Source: Caldithrix sp.
Lineage (GTDB): Bacteria; KSB1; UBA2214; DYKH01
Assembly: GCA_020722685.1 (NCBI GenBank)
Contig: DYKH01000003.1
Span: 61,846-125,845 of the forward strand
Direction: 5' to 3'
Length of the DNA: 64,000 nucleotides
Position 1 is the stretch's first letter. Each line of letters starts with the position of its first letter. The position numbers and the translations under genes were made by a program. The notes beneath the pieces are model-generated. The model saw only the letters and a program-made list of their open reading frames with translations. It had not been told where the DNA came from and did not search any database. Below, one piece after another: positions 25,223 to 34,371 of this stretch.

Positions 25223-26716
25223 CTATCCTCTCAAAATCATTCTAGTCAGTTTAGCCGCGCTAGCGGGCTCGATATGATCCGGTATGACCGTGCCGTTGCA
25301 AACATAGGAAAGGGGCTTGCCGGCCATTCGCACAAGATCCAACAATGTACCCATTGTTTTGACCTGATCTAAGCGGGTGAGCAGGAGATGAGTGTACTTT
25401 TCCTCTGCGAACTCTTGCAACACCTGTCTGGATTCTGACAAGCTTTGGCTGGCCGGCATCACCAGATGAATCTCCGCCCCTGGAATTTGCGCCACGAACT
25501 CGGAAAACGAGTATTCTTCCTGCTTATCGGTCTCCTGCCCGCGCGCAAAGTCGACCAGTATAAGGTCTTTGTCGGTGTGTGCCGCCACGATTTCCTTCAA
25601 CTGTGCCGGGGTCTGTACGATCACCAATGGCAATTGCGCCACGTTGGCCAGCAAGCTGAGATGCCTGGCAGTTGCCGAACCGGCTTCACTGACCAATACC
25701 ATGGCGACCCGTTTGTTCTGTATCAAAGAACTATTGATGGCTAATTTTATCCCAGCCGAGGTCTTGCCCGCTCCTGCCGGGCCGATCATGGCAATGACCT
25801 TGGTAGAAAAGGAGGGCGGATCGTCCTCTTTCCTGACCGGAATCAGGTTCATCAGTACCTGAGCGAATCGCTCCTGCAAACGCCGGACATCGGCCTCTTT
25901 GCCGAGGTCCAATTCTTGGGTCTGATTCTTCAACTCCACGACGATGGTCTCGGCCAGTTCCGGCGAGACTCCTCGTTCCTGCAAGCGCACCAGAATTTTA
26001 CCAAAATAGGCTTTTCGATTTTTGTCCTCCGCAGCGGTTAGCAACTCTGCCTTGCGAGCCGCCCTTTCCAGCCGCAGCTTTTCAGCTCGTTCCTGCAAGT
26101 CAGCCAATTCTTGGCGCAGCAGCACCTCTTTGAGTTCTGCCAGCTCGCGCTTGAGGTCGTCCAGGCGTTTTTCCGATTGCAGCCAAACTTGCCGGGATGT
26201 TTCGATGGTCGATATTTCTTCCTTCAGCGCCTGAGCAAACTCGGCGGCCTTTTGCCCAGGGTCCCTTACGAGCTGGGCGCTTAATACCGGGTCGCTGCCC
26301 TGCTCGCTATTTCTCTGCGTTAAGTCTACGGTCGAAGTGATTGCGCCGATTTTGCCGTTGCGCCCATCCTCGTGGTGACTGTGGCAAGCTATTCCCTTTC
26401 CGGCCTGCGTTGTTTGAGCCGGTCGTCTGTACCAGGGCTGCACCGCCTTGTCCTCACTCTTGTCGACCACGAAATCACCCACCAACGGACTGGCGTTCTG
26501 CCGGTCTATATTAGCTGACATTTTGCCGTTCTGCGGAAAATCGGGGATGGTCGGCCAAGGGATTTTCTTTTGCTCCGGATTGTCCACCGCGGCAATGATC
26601 TCCACGCCATCGAAGGTGGCTCTGGTATGTAGAACCACCGCCTCCGCTCCCAGCTTGTTCTTAACGGCGGTCATGGCTTCCCGGGTATTGGCCGCTTTGA
26701 ATCGTTCAACCCTCAT
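25223..26716 (-). CDS. flhF: FlhF, SRP-type GTPase, with altered catalytic motifs
   Basis: FlhF is a signal-recognition-particle-type GTPase that marks the site of flagellar assembly. The 497-aa protein has the N-terminal basic domain (MRVERFKAANTREAM), a long linker with a coiled coil at about 180-235, and the NG domain. The P-loop GPAGAGKTS (312-320) is intact. The usual DTYRxGA motif reads SEAGSATARHL and the usual DTAGR reads DFARG (389-393); the TKLDE-type motif is TRLDQ. GTP hydrolysis may be weakened. The start overlaps the flhA end by 11 bp, with GAGG 7 nt upstream. Confidence 0.92.
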   Translation of the reverse strand: MRVERFKAANTREAMTAVKNKLGAEAVVLHTRATFDGVEIIAAVDNPEQKKIPWPTIPDFPQNGKMSANIDRQNASPLVGDFVVDKSEDKAVQPWYRRPAQTTQAGKGIACHSHHEDGRNGKIGAITSTVDLTQRNSEQGSDPVLSAQLVRDPGQKAAEFAQALKEEISTIETSRQVWLQSEKRLDDLKRELAELKEVLLRQELADLQERAEKLRLERAARKAELLTAAEDKNRKAYFGKILVRLQERGVSPELAETIVVELKNQTQELDLGKEADVRRLQERFAQVLMNLIPVRKEDDPPSFSTKVIAMIGPAGAGKTSAGIKLAINSSLIQNKRVAMVLVSEAGSATARHLSLLANVAQLPLVIVQTPAQLKEIVAAHTDKDLILVDFARGQETDKQEEYSFSEFVAQIPGAEIHLVMPASQSLSESRQVLQEFAEEKYTHLLLTRLDQVKTMGTLLDLVRMAGKPLSYVCNGTVIPDHIEPASAAKLTRMILRG

Positions 26717-28787
26717 GATCTAACCTCACAGTTCCCAAAGATTGAATTTCCACACTCGCAGGTATCTCTGCAAAGGAAAGTATGATCAGCGATTTGAAAA
26801 TGGGCTCTACCAGCTTGCGTAAATAGACCCGCAGCGTGGGAGATGTGACCAGAATCGGCTGCCGGCCTTCTTTTTCCAGACGATTGATGGATTCGGAGAG
26901 CGCGTTCAGCAGGCGCTGCAAGACGTCGGTCGAGAGAGCAAAGCCGAGTCCTTGAGCATTGTGAATGCCGGCTTTCTTTGCCTCGCCGATGGCATTGTTC
27001 AGCATTTGCTCCAATTGCGGAGCCAACATCAGCGTATTGATTTTGCCGTCGGCGTCCTGAAATTGAGCGGCAATTCGCCGGCTGAGCGCCTGGCGCACAT
27101 GCTCGGTTAACAGGTCCAAATCTTTTGTTTCATGGATATGTTCGGCCATGCTTTCCAAAATGGTGCCCAAATCACGAATGGAAATGCGCTCGCTCAACAG
27201 ATTGGTCAAGACCTTGTCCAAGGCGCCGATGGAGATGACGTTCGGGATCAGCTCCTGCACCAAGGCCGGCTGCTCTTTTTTCAGACCCTCGACCAGATCG
27301 TGGACGTCCTGGCGAGTCAGAATCTGATCGGCGTGCGTCTTCAAGATTTCCGCCAAATGGGTTGCCAAAACCGCCACCGGCGCGACCACAGTAAAGCCTA
27401 ACAAATCCGCTTTTTCTTTATCTTCGCCCTTGACCCACACTGCCGGCAAGCCAAAGGCCGGCTCCTTGACGCGAATGCCCTTCAGCTCGCCTTCAGCCGT
27501 TCCCGGATTCAGGGCCAAGTAATGCCCCAGTACCAAAGTATTGCGAGCGACCTCATTTCCCTTCACGAGGATGATGTACTCGTTCGGTTTCAACTGCATG
27601 TTGTCGCGAATGCGAATGGGTGGAATGATCACGCCCATTTCTAAGGCGCACTGCTTACGAATCTGTGTAATCCGAGACAGCAAATCACCCTGTTGATTGA
27701 CATCGACCAAGGGGATAAGATTGTAGCCGATTTCCAGCTCGACCGGGTCCACGTGCAGATAATTCTGAACCTCCATTTCCGGCGGCTTGAGTGCGGCTTG
27801 GGCCTCAGGGGTCGTTTCCGGTTTTTCCGACTGACTTTTTATGGCAAAGCCGATGGCGCCAACTCCGGAGGCTATCAACATAAAAGGAAACAGGGGCAGG
27901 CCGGGCGCCAGTCCCAGCAAAAATAACACGCCCGCAGCAATATAGGCCACCCGGGAATTGAAAAAGAGTTGCTTCGACAAATCCGCGCCCAAGTTGGAAT
28001 CGGAGGCGGCGCGCGTAACGATCATACCGGCAGCAGTGGAGATGATAAGGGCGGGAATCTGCGAGACCAGCCCATCTCCGACCGTCAGCCGTGTGTAGGT
28101 TTGCACCGCCTCGGTGAAACTCATGTTGAGCTGCACGATGCCGACAATAAAGCCGCCAAAAATATTGAGCGCGGTGATTACCAGTCCGGCGATTGCATCG
28201 CCGCGAACGAATTTGCTGGCGCCGTCCATAGCGCCATAGAAATCCGCTTCCTGCGAAATTTCCAGGCGCCGACGGCGGGCTTCGCTTTCGTCGATCATGC
28301 CGGCATTCAAATCGGCGTCGATGCTCATCTGTTTGCCCGGCATAGAGTCCAAGGTAAATCGCGCCGCTACCTCGGCGACGCGCCCGGCGCCCTTGGTGAT
28401 GACGATAAAGTTGATCAACACCAAAATGAGAAAAATGACAAAGCCGACGACGTAGTTGCCTTTGACGACAAAGTTGCCAAAGGCGTCCACCATTTTACCG
28501 GCATAGCCGTCACCCAAAATAAGCCGAGTGGTGGCGACGTTGAGCGAAAGCCGAAAGATCGTGATGATCAGCAGCATGCCCGGAAAGACGGAAAACTGCA
28601 GCGGCTTGGTAATGTACATGGAAACCAGCAGAATGAGCAAGGCCAAGGCGATGCTGAAAGCCAAGAGCAGGTCGATGAGCACCGTCGGTATCGGCATGAG
28701 CATGACAATGAGAATGGCGATGACGCCTAAAGCGACGGCCAAATCACTGTTTTGCGCGAGAAATGTCAGATTGATTCGTTTGGGCAT
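26706..28787 (-). CDS. flhA: FlhA, flagellar export gate protein
   Basis: FlhA is the large export-gate subunit of the flagellar type III secretion system. The 693-aa length fits. The N-terminal half has about eight membrane helices; the FHIPEP-family signature lies around EARRRRLEISQEADFYGAM and SKFVRGDAIAGLVI. The C-terminal cytoplasmic domain (from ~350) binds chaperone-substrate complexes. It is 34 bp after flhB. Confidence 0.97.
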   Translation of the reverse strand: MPKRINLTFLAQNSDLAVALGVIAILIVMLMPIPTVLIDLLLAFSIALALLILLVSMYITKPLQFSVFPGMLLIITIFRLSLNVATTRLILGDGYAGKMVDAFGNFVVKGNYVVGFVIFLILVLINFIVITKGAGRVAEVAARFTLDSMPGKQMSIDADLNAGMIDESEARRRRLEISQEADFYGAMDGASKFVRGDAIAGLVITALNIFGGFIVGIVQLNMSFTEAVQTYTRLTVGDGLVSQIPALIISTAAGMIVTRAASDSNLGADLSKQLFFNSRVAYIAAGVLFLLGLAPGLPLFPFMLIASGVGAIGFAIKSQSEKPETTPEAQAALKPPEMEVQNYLHVDPVELEIGYNLIPLVDVNQQGDLLSRITQIRKQCALEMGVIIPPIRIRDNMQLKPNEYIILVKGNEVARNTLVLGHYLALNPGTAEGELKGIRVKEPAFGLPAVWVKGEDKEKADLLGFTVVAPVAVLATHLAEILKTHADQILTRQDVHDLVEGLKKEQPALVQELIPNVISIGALDKVLTNLLSERISIRDLGTILESMAEHIHETKDLDLLTEHVRQALSRRIAAQFQDADGKINTLMLAPQLEQMLNNAIGEAKKAGIHNAQGLGFALSTDVLQRLLNALSESINRLEKEGRQPILVTSPTLRVYLRKLVEPIFKSLIILSFAEIPASVEIQSLGTVRLDHEG

Positions 28788-28821
28788 GTCATTTTATAAC
28801 GAGTACGGTTTACGCCTGCGG

Positions 28822-29886
28822 CTAACCTTTGTTCTTCAATTTGTAAACATGGGCCAAAATTTCCGCCACAACTTGATAGAGATGCACCGGTATTTCCGCC
28901 CCGATTTCCGCCGACTTGAACAGCATGCGCGCAAGCAAAGGATTCTCGATGATCGGCACACCGTGCAGACGAGCGATTTCTTTGATTTTTTCCGCCACCT
29001 TGCGCATGCCTTTTGCGACCACCACCGGAGCGCCATGATTTGCAGGATCGTACTGCAGAGCTACTGCGAGGTGCACCGGGTTGGTGATGACCACGTCGGC
29101 CTTTGGCACGTCCTTGAGCATGCGGCGGCGGGCAACCTGGCGCTGGATACTCCGTATCCGCGATTTTATCAGTGGGTCGCCTTCCGACTGTTTGAACTCC
29201 TCCTTCACTTCCTGTTTGGTCATGCGCAGATTTTTCTCATAGTCATATCTTTGGTAAAAGAAATCCAACGCCGCGAGAATCGCAAATGCCCCACCGACTT
29301 TGAGACAAAGCTGCAAGCACAACGCGCCCACGAAAGCCATGATCTGACCCACGTCCTTGGTGACCAGACCAAAAAATGCATCAAATTGGCCAACAATGGT
29401 TCGATAGGCCACGTAACCAATGATGAGCATCTTTACGATGTTCTTTAGCAACTCGAGAACCGAGCGAAACGAGAACATGCGCTTAAAGCCGGCAAAGGGA
29501 TTCAGCTTCTCCAGCTTGGGCTGAATCGAGTGAAGCGAAAAGGTTATCCCCGATTGCAAAAAGTTGGCAGCAATGCCGGCCAGCAAGATGCTGCCCAAAA
29601 CTGGGGCAACCATAATCCCAAAACCGAGACCCCATTCTGCCGCGAGGTGCGGAATATTACGCTGGCTTATTTCGATCGTCGCAAGATTGCCCAAAATGGC
29701 GTGGGTGATGGCGAACAGTCGTTGATACAGGAATCCTCCCAGTACCGAGAAGGAAAACGCGGCCGTCAAAAGCACTACCGCCGAATTCACTTCCATGCTT
29801 CTGGGAACGTTCCCCTTTTCGCGTGCTTCCTGGCGGCGTTTTGGGGTCGCTTGCTCGGTTCTCTCTTGGTACGATTCCTCAGCCAT
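28822..29886 (-). CDS. flhB: FlhB, flagellar export substrate-specificity switch
   Basis: FlhB is a membrane component of the export gate that switches from hook to filament export after self-cleavage. The 354-aa protein has the usual N-terminus (YQERTEQATPKRRQEAREKG), four membrane helices and the cytoplasmic domain. The cleavage site, normally NPTH, reads N269-P270-V271-H272 in VVITNPVHLAVALQYD. The Asn, Pro and His are kept; Thr is replaced by Val. Confidence 0.96.
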   Translation of the reverse strand: MAEESYQERTEQATPKRRQEAREKGNVPRSMEVNSAVVLLTAAFSFSVLGGFLYQRLFAITHAILGNLATIEISQRNIPHLAAEWGLGFGIMVAPVLGSILLAGIAANFLQSGITFSLHSIQPKLEKLNPFAGFKRMFSFRSVLELLKNIVKMLIIGYVAYRTIVGQFDAFFGLVTKDVGQIMAFVGALCLQLCLKVGGAFAILAALDFFYQRYDYEKNLRMTKQEVKEEFKQSEGDPLIKSRIRSIQRQVARRRMLKDVPKADVVITNPVHLAVALQYDPANHGAPVVVAKGMRKVAEKIKEIARLHGVPIIENPLLARMLFKSAEIGAEIPVHLYQVVAEILAHVYKLKNKG

Positions 29887-30032
29887 AACGATGATTCAGA
29901 GTTTCAACAACCAGTCACTGCCTTCTTGCTCATAATCGTAATCTTACTCGTATTCCTATTCACCCATCTCTCTTGCCCCATGAATCCTCATACCGCCGTC
30001 GCCTTCGCCGAGCACGGAATGAATCCGTCGGA

Positions 30033-30812
30033 CTATGGCATCAGCAATTTTATGACGGTCAGAAAATCCGTCTTGAACTGCATAAACATATCACGAAATA
30101 CGATCGTGAAAAGCGGCAACGAATAGGCGATCACCGCCAGCCCTAATCCGATGTTCAACGGAATACCGACGAGAAACACGTTCATCTGCGGCACGGCGCG
30201 CGACACCAATCCGAGAGCAATGCTGGCAATCAGCAAAGCGACGATGACGGGCGCGCCGATCTTGGTCGCCGAAATGAAGAGCGTAGACATCATTTTCACA
30301 TTGACCTTGGAGATTTCCGCTCCAAAGTGAGCCGAAGTAAGCGGCACGGCGGCAAAGCTCTGACACAGTCCGCTCAACAAAAAATGATGGCCGTCCAATA
30401 GCAGAAAGATCATGATCGACAACAAGGTATAAAACTGGCTAATGACCGTAGATTGATTCTGCGTCAATGGATCCATTACGTTGGCCATGGCAAAACCCAT
30501 TTGGATGGCGATGAGCTGACCGGCTAACTCAATGGCGGCGAAAAGGAACGAGGTCAAGAAGCCGAGAAGCAGCCCAACGATCGCCTCTTTGCCGAGGGCC
30601 AGCAATACTGCATCCGTGTTCGATGCCGGAGGCACGTTGTTCAGCGTGAGCAGCGGCATGATCAGCAAAGTCAGGAAGACGCTGGCGCCGACTTTGGCCA
30701 ATGCCGGAATACTCATGGAGCTGAAAACCGGAAAGAGCGCGATCGCGGTGCCGACGCGGGCGAGCACCAATATGAACGTTATGATTTCTTTTTGAGTAAT
30801 GCCGAATATCAT
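30033..30812 (-). CDS. fliR: FliR, flagellar export gate protein
   Basis: FliR is one of the three small export-gate proteins with FliP and FliQ. The 259-aa protein is very hydrophobic with five to six predicted membrane helices; family features include LARVGTAIALFPVFSS near the start and IQMGFAMANVMDPLTQNQS. Length fits (~260). It lies about 100 bp after fliQ and 146 bp before flhB. Confidence 0.95.
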   Translation of the reverse strand: MIFGITQKEIITFILVLARVGTAIALFPVFSSMSIPALAKVGASVFLTLLIMPLLTLNNVPPASNTDAVLLALGKEAIVGLLLGFLTSFLFAAIELAGQLIAIQMGFAMANVMDPLTQNQSTVISQFYTLLSIMIFLLLDGHHFLLSGLCQSFAAVPLTSAHFGAEISKVNVKMMSTLFISATKIGAPVIVALLIASIALGLVSRAVPQMNVFLVGIPLNIGLGLAVIAYSLPLFTIVFRDMFMQFKTDFLTVIKLLMP

Positions 30813-30911
30813 GTCATGAAGATCATTGAGAAACTATCCGACAACAAAAGCAGCCCAGATTTGGTCCTTCAGCGACTGCCGAAAAGCTGAAACACAGCAG
30901 GCCTTTCGCCC

Positions 30912-31181
30912 TTAGCGGCTGAAAGTAGGAATGCTGTTGAAAACGCTGGCCGTGAAATCGACAAACCTTCCCAACATCCAAGGCAATAGCAAAAGGATAG
31001 CGAAAAAGATGGCGACAATTTTGGGGATGAAACTGAGCGTCATCTCATGAATCTGCGTGACCGCCTGGAATACGGAAACAGCTAAACCCACCAGTAGCCC
31101 GGCTAATAAAATGGGTGCAGAAACGATGAGAGTCGTCATAATGGCCCTGTTGGCCAAATCCAAAACCATTTCTTGCGTCAT
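30912..31181 (-). CDS. fliQ: FliQ, flagellar export gate protein
   Basis: An 89-aa, two-helix membrane protein of the export gate. The conserved pattern LLAGLLVGLAVSVFQAVTQI with the following EMTLSFIPKI is typical of FliQ. Length matches the family (~89). It is 14 bp after fliP in the order fliO-fliP-fliQ-fliR. Confidence 0.96.
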   Translation of the reverse strand: MTQEMVLDLANRAIMTTLIVSAPILLAGLLVGLAVSVFQAVTQIHEMTLSFIPKIVAIFFAILLLLPWMLGRFVDFTASVFNSIPTFSR

Positions 31182-31195
31182 GCAAAAACTCCAAT

Positions 31196-32017
31196 CTATC
31201 GAAAACCTGCCACAATTGAACCGACGATCAGGTACCAGCCGTCCACCAGGACAAAGAGCAACAATTTGAAAGGAATGGAAATCATCACCGGCGGCAGCAT
31301 CATCATGCCCATCGACATGAGCACGCTAGAGATCACCATGTCCAGCATCAGGAAGGGAATGTAGAGCAAAAAGCCGATCTGAAAGGCAATGCGAAACTCG
31401 CTGATGATGAAAGCCGGTATCAACACGTGAGTCGGCACCTCGGACGGATTCTGCGGCTTTTGCAGTTTGGCTAAATTGACGAAAAGAGACAGGTCCTTTT
31501 CCCGGGTTTGCCGGAACATAAAGGAACGCAGCGGCTCGAGCGCTTTTTGATACGCCGCCTTTTGGCTGATCCGACCATCCAGGTACGGCTGGAGAGCATT
31601 CTGGTTGATGTCGGTCCAGACGGGCGCCATGATAAAAATGGTCAGAAATACGGCCAGGCCGATCATCACCTGGTTGGGAGGCGCTTGTTGCGTACCCAAG
31701 GCGTGACGGAGGAACGAGAAAATGATGACCACGCGAGTGAAGGCGGTCACCATGATCATGATGGCCGGGGCCAATGACAGGATGGTCAGAAAAAGAAGTA
31801 TTTGTAGCGTCACCGCCACATCGCCGGGCTTACTGGCCTGATCGATGCCGATGGTGACTTTGGGCAGCGGCTGACTGTCCGCAACCGCCGGCAGAAAGAT
31901 CAGCAGCAGCACCAAAGCGGCAACGCCATAGCCCAGCTTTCCATCCGATTTCTTGTGCGCACAGGAACGTATCATCATCAAGCCAGGGTTCGCAGTTCTA
32001 TTTTCACTTCGTCTCAT
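31196..32017 (-). CDS. fliP: FliP, flagellar export gate protein
   Basis: FliP forms the core of the export gate. The 273-aa protein begins with an unusually long polar lead (~30 residues) before a signal-like segment (VAALVLLLIFLPAVADSQP). The signatures follow: FTRVVIIFSFLRHALGTQQ, PPNQVMIGLAVFLTIFIMAP, and FLMLDMVISSVLMSMGMMM. The ATG overlaps the fliO stop as ATGA, which supports the long form. Confidence 0.96.
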   Translation of the reverse strand: MRRSENRTANPGLMMIRSCAHKKSDGKLGYGVAALVLLLIFLPAVADSQPLPKVTIGIDQASKPGDVAVTLQILLFLTILSLAPAIMIMVTAFTRVVIIFSFLRHALGTQQAPPNQVMIGLAVFLTIFIMAPVWTDINQNALQPYLDGRISQKAAYQKALEPLRSFMFRQTREKDLSLFVNLAKLQKPQNPSEVPTHVLIPAFIISEFRIAFQIGFLLYIPFLMLDMVISSVLMSMGMMMLPPVMISIPFKLLLFVLVDGWYLIVGSIVAGFR

Positions 32018-32535
32018 GATTTCGCTCTGCCCAGTTGGCTCAACTGACTCGTTAAGGTCGAAGCAAAAGAGCCGCCAAGCTTGCCTTTCGCGGCCAGCAC
32101 GGTCGCAGCCTCCTCTCCTTTTAACTCGGCCAAAAGCGATAGGCCAGCTTCCGAGCTTCCCACAACCAAGACTCTGTCGGCGATCCTAACCAATGTCACG
32201 TTCCGTTTAGGCCCCAAGCTCAAGGCGCCGACAATGCCCAGCACTTCGGTGGCGCCGCGACCGGGAAACGATTTTCGTTGCAGCCACCTGATGCCAAGGA
32301 ACAATGCAATCAAAAGAAGGATGACGATCACCAGCGATACCACAGTTCTCAGCATTGCGGCTCCATAGTCGAGGGTAGCTGGATTGTTGTTGGCCGGTGG
32401 AGCTACTGAAAGAGAATCTGACTCCGTCTCATTTCGTTCGGCGGCAAAGGAGTCGAATGGAGAAACTACCAGCCAGAGGACCAGCAACAGGCAAACAGTG
32501 AGGAATTGCAAGCCGTGCGTTCTTGTGATGGTCAT
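32014..32535 (-). CDS. fliO: FliO, flagellar export assembly protein
   Basis: FliO helps assemble FliP in the membrane. The 173-aa product has a signal-like N-terminus (FLTVCLLLVLWLVVSPF), a second membrane helix (LRTVVSLVIVILLLIALFLGI) and a basic cytoplasmic domain with VLGIVGALSLGPKRNVTLVRI, the FliO pattern. It starts 2 bp after fliN and overlaps fliP by 4 bp. Confidence 0.9.
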   Translation of the reverse strand: MTITRTHGLQFLTVCLLLVLWLVVSPFDSFAAERNETESDSLSVAPPANNNPATLDYGAAMLRTVVSLVIVILLLIALFLGIRWLQRKSFPGRGATEVLGIVGALSLGPKRNVTLVRIADRVLVVGSSEAGLSLLAELKGEEAATVLAAKGKLGGSFASTLTSQLSQLGRAKS

Positions 32536-32537
32536 CG

Positions 32538-33413
32538 TTAATTTCTCGCGGAAGAGATTCTTTCCTGCGCTGAGACGAGCTTGGTTATGCGAACGGCAAA
32601 ATTCTGCTCGACCACGACCACCTCGCCCTCGGCGAACTTTTTTTTGTTCACGTACAAATCCACCGGATCGCCGGCAAACTTGTCAAGCTCGATGATTCCA
32701 CCGGGCCCAAGCTCGAGAATATCTCGCAGCAGCATAGAAACCCGACCCAGCTCGACGCCGACCTCCAATTCCAGATCGAACAATTCCTCGATGGGCCGGA
32801 TACTTTTGCTTTCGACTGCGGTCTGTTTGAATTCGCCGAACACCTTTTTTTCGGCAGTAATCGGAGTGCTCGCGTTTGCCGTAAACCACTCGGAAGCGAT
32901 CCTGCCGGGGATGATCCGGATAACGGGAAACGTCAATCCCGCCCCAATAGAGATCGAGAAATAGGTCGCCAGAGCGCCTTGCAGAAACACATCATCGCTA
33001 CCGTTCCACAAGAGGATGGTAGGATTTCCCAGTTGAGCCTCAGCTTTGGACCTGACGCTCAGAACGTCCCGCATTAAAGAGGCCATCCGCTCCCCTGAAT
33101 CCAACAAAATCTGCATAGATTCCGGTACGGCCGGAGCCCCTTCACCGCTTTGCTCCAAATACTTGACCAAATCGGAGGTGTAATCGGAGGGTCCCAGAAA
33201 AACGACGGCGGAATTTGCATTGGTCACTGGAATATCAATTCGAAGTACCTTGGCGCCGAGGGTTGCCTTAATGTCCTCGGGATCGGCATCAATGGTCTTC
33301 TCGACCGAGATGGTGACCGTTTGTTGATAGTTTGTTTCCAGCCATTGGGAGAAACGCTTGTTTACCTCCGCGTCGAATTGCTTGGCCTGCGCAACGATAT
33401 TTCCGCTAATCAA
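32538..33413 (-). CDS. fliN: FliN, flagellar motor switch protein with long N-terminal region
   Basis: FliN forms the lower C-ring and binds CheY-P in some species. The C-terminal ~80 residues are the SpoA/FliN domain (LEVGVELGRVSMLLRDILE, KFAGDPVDLYVNKKKFAEG, FAVRITKLVS). The ~200 residues before it are unlike the short linker of enteric FliN; FliY proteins carry a CheC-like domain there, but I see no CheC phosphatase motif. The frame opens at ATG 33428, but TTG 33413 has AGGAG 7 nt upstream. It overlaps the end of fliM. Confidence 0.88.
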   Translation of the reverse strand: MISGNIVAQAKQFDAEVNKRFSQWLETNYQQTVTISVEKTIDADPEDIKATLGAKVLRIDIPVTNANSAVVFLGPSDYTSDLVKYLEQSGEGAPAVPESMQILLDSGERMASLMRDVLSVRSKAEAQLGNPTILLWNGSDDVFLQGALATYFSISIGAGLTFPVIRIIPGRIASEWFTANASTPITAEKKVFGEFKQTAVESKSIRPIEELFDLELEVGVELGRVSMLLRDILELGPGGIIELDKFAGDPVDLYVNKKKFAEGEVVVVEQNFAVRITKLVSAQERISSARN

Positions 33414-34371
33414 TCCTGATCTCCTCATCCTTACAAACTGAAGTCACTTTTGCAGCTTTTCGATTATTCAATACTCCGGGAACCACCCAAAACTTTGTCC
33501 TATCCCCCACAATCGCCCGGAGCGGGTCGCGCACTCTTTGGCGCAAAAGGATCACGTCCCCTTCTTCCAGACTTAGGTAGTCTTTTAAGGATATCTTTGT
33601 TTTCCCCAATTGAATTTGCACGGGAATCTCTGTTCGCAGCAACGTATACTGTATCGTCATCCTATCTTTCGGATCCTTCTTTTTGGGGCTTTGTAGCGTC
33701 CACGATTGGTCCTTGAGGACATTGAGAAGCGGACTCATCATCGCAAAAGGCATGCACATAACAAGAGGAAATGCGTCGCGACGAATCTCCACGTCAAAAC
33801 GAACACTGATGACTGGCTCGTTGCGGGCGGCTATTTGCACAAGAGTGGGATTCGTTTCAAAGAGCCTTAGGGTTGACTTGATCTGCACCCAGTTTTGCCA
33901 ACACTGATCCCACATGTTTAAGATTCGTTCGATCACCCGGCTCATCAGACTCTGTTCGATGGCCGTCGTTGGACGAACTTGATTGTGCGGGTGACCATGT
34001 CCTCCAAACAACCTATCCACCAAAAGCGATACAAAAGCGGGTTCCATTCCCACCAAGCCCATGCCTTGACTGTTTGCAACCTCAAACGTCCACAGGCAGT
34101 CCGGCTCCCGTCGGCGCTCGATAAAAGCGCCGTAGCCGGTATAGTCGACAGCCTTGAGTTTGACTTCCACTAAGGTTCGCAGCAGGGTGGTGAAGTAGGA
34201 AGTCAGTAGTTTTGCCATGGCAGTGTGGGCAGCGTGGAGACCGGCATACTGGTCTTTTGGCATTCGCCGTGGTAAGCTGAAATCATAAGTTTGTGCAGTA
34301 GTTGTTTGGCTAATTCCAAGAGCTTCCAGCAGGCCTTCATCGACCCCTGCGCCTTTCTTGTCTACTTCCAT
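33406..34371 (-). CDS. fliM: FliM, flagellar motor switch protein
   Basis: FliM is the middle ring of the switch, where CheY-P binds. The 321-aa protein has the CheC-like middle domain (GMGLVGMEPAFVSLLVDRLFGG then PTTAIEQSLMSRVIERIL) and a C-terminal SpoA domain (PVQIQLGKTKISLKDYLSLEEGDVI). The N-terminal CheY-binding peptide (usually LSQxEIDALL) is not obvious: the start reads VDKKGAGVDEGLLEALG, a loose match. It follows fliL after a ~290-bp gap. Confidence 0.92.
   Translation of the reverse strand: MEVDKKGAGVDEGLLEALGISQTTTAQTYDFSLPRRMPKDQYAGLHAAHTAMAKLLTSYFTTLLRTLVEVKLKAVDYTGYGAFIERRREPDCLWTFEVANSQGMGLVGMEPAFVSLLVDRLFGGHGHPHNQVRPTTAIEQSLMSRVIERILNMWDQCWQNWVQIKSTLRLFETNPTLVQIAARNEPVISVRFDVEIRRDAFPLVMCMPFAMMSPLLNVLKDQSWTLQSPKKKDPKDRMTIQYTLLRTEIPVQIQLGKTKISLKDYLSLEEGDVILLRQRVRDPLRAIVGDRTKFWVVPGVLNNRKAAKVTSVCKDEEIRID

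Noticed and set aside
27969..29448. Long plus-strand frames (253 and 306 codons) opposite flhA and flhB
   Set aside because: They are antisense to well-conserved genes, with skewed composition (His/Asp/Gln-rich) typical of shadow frames.
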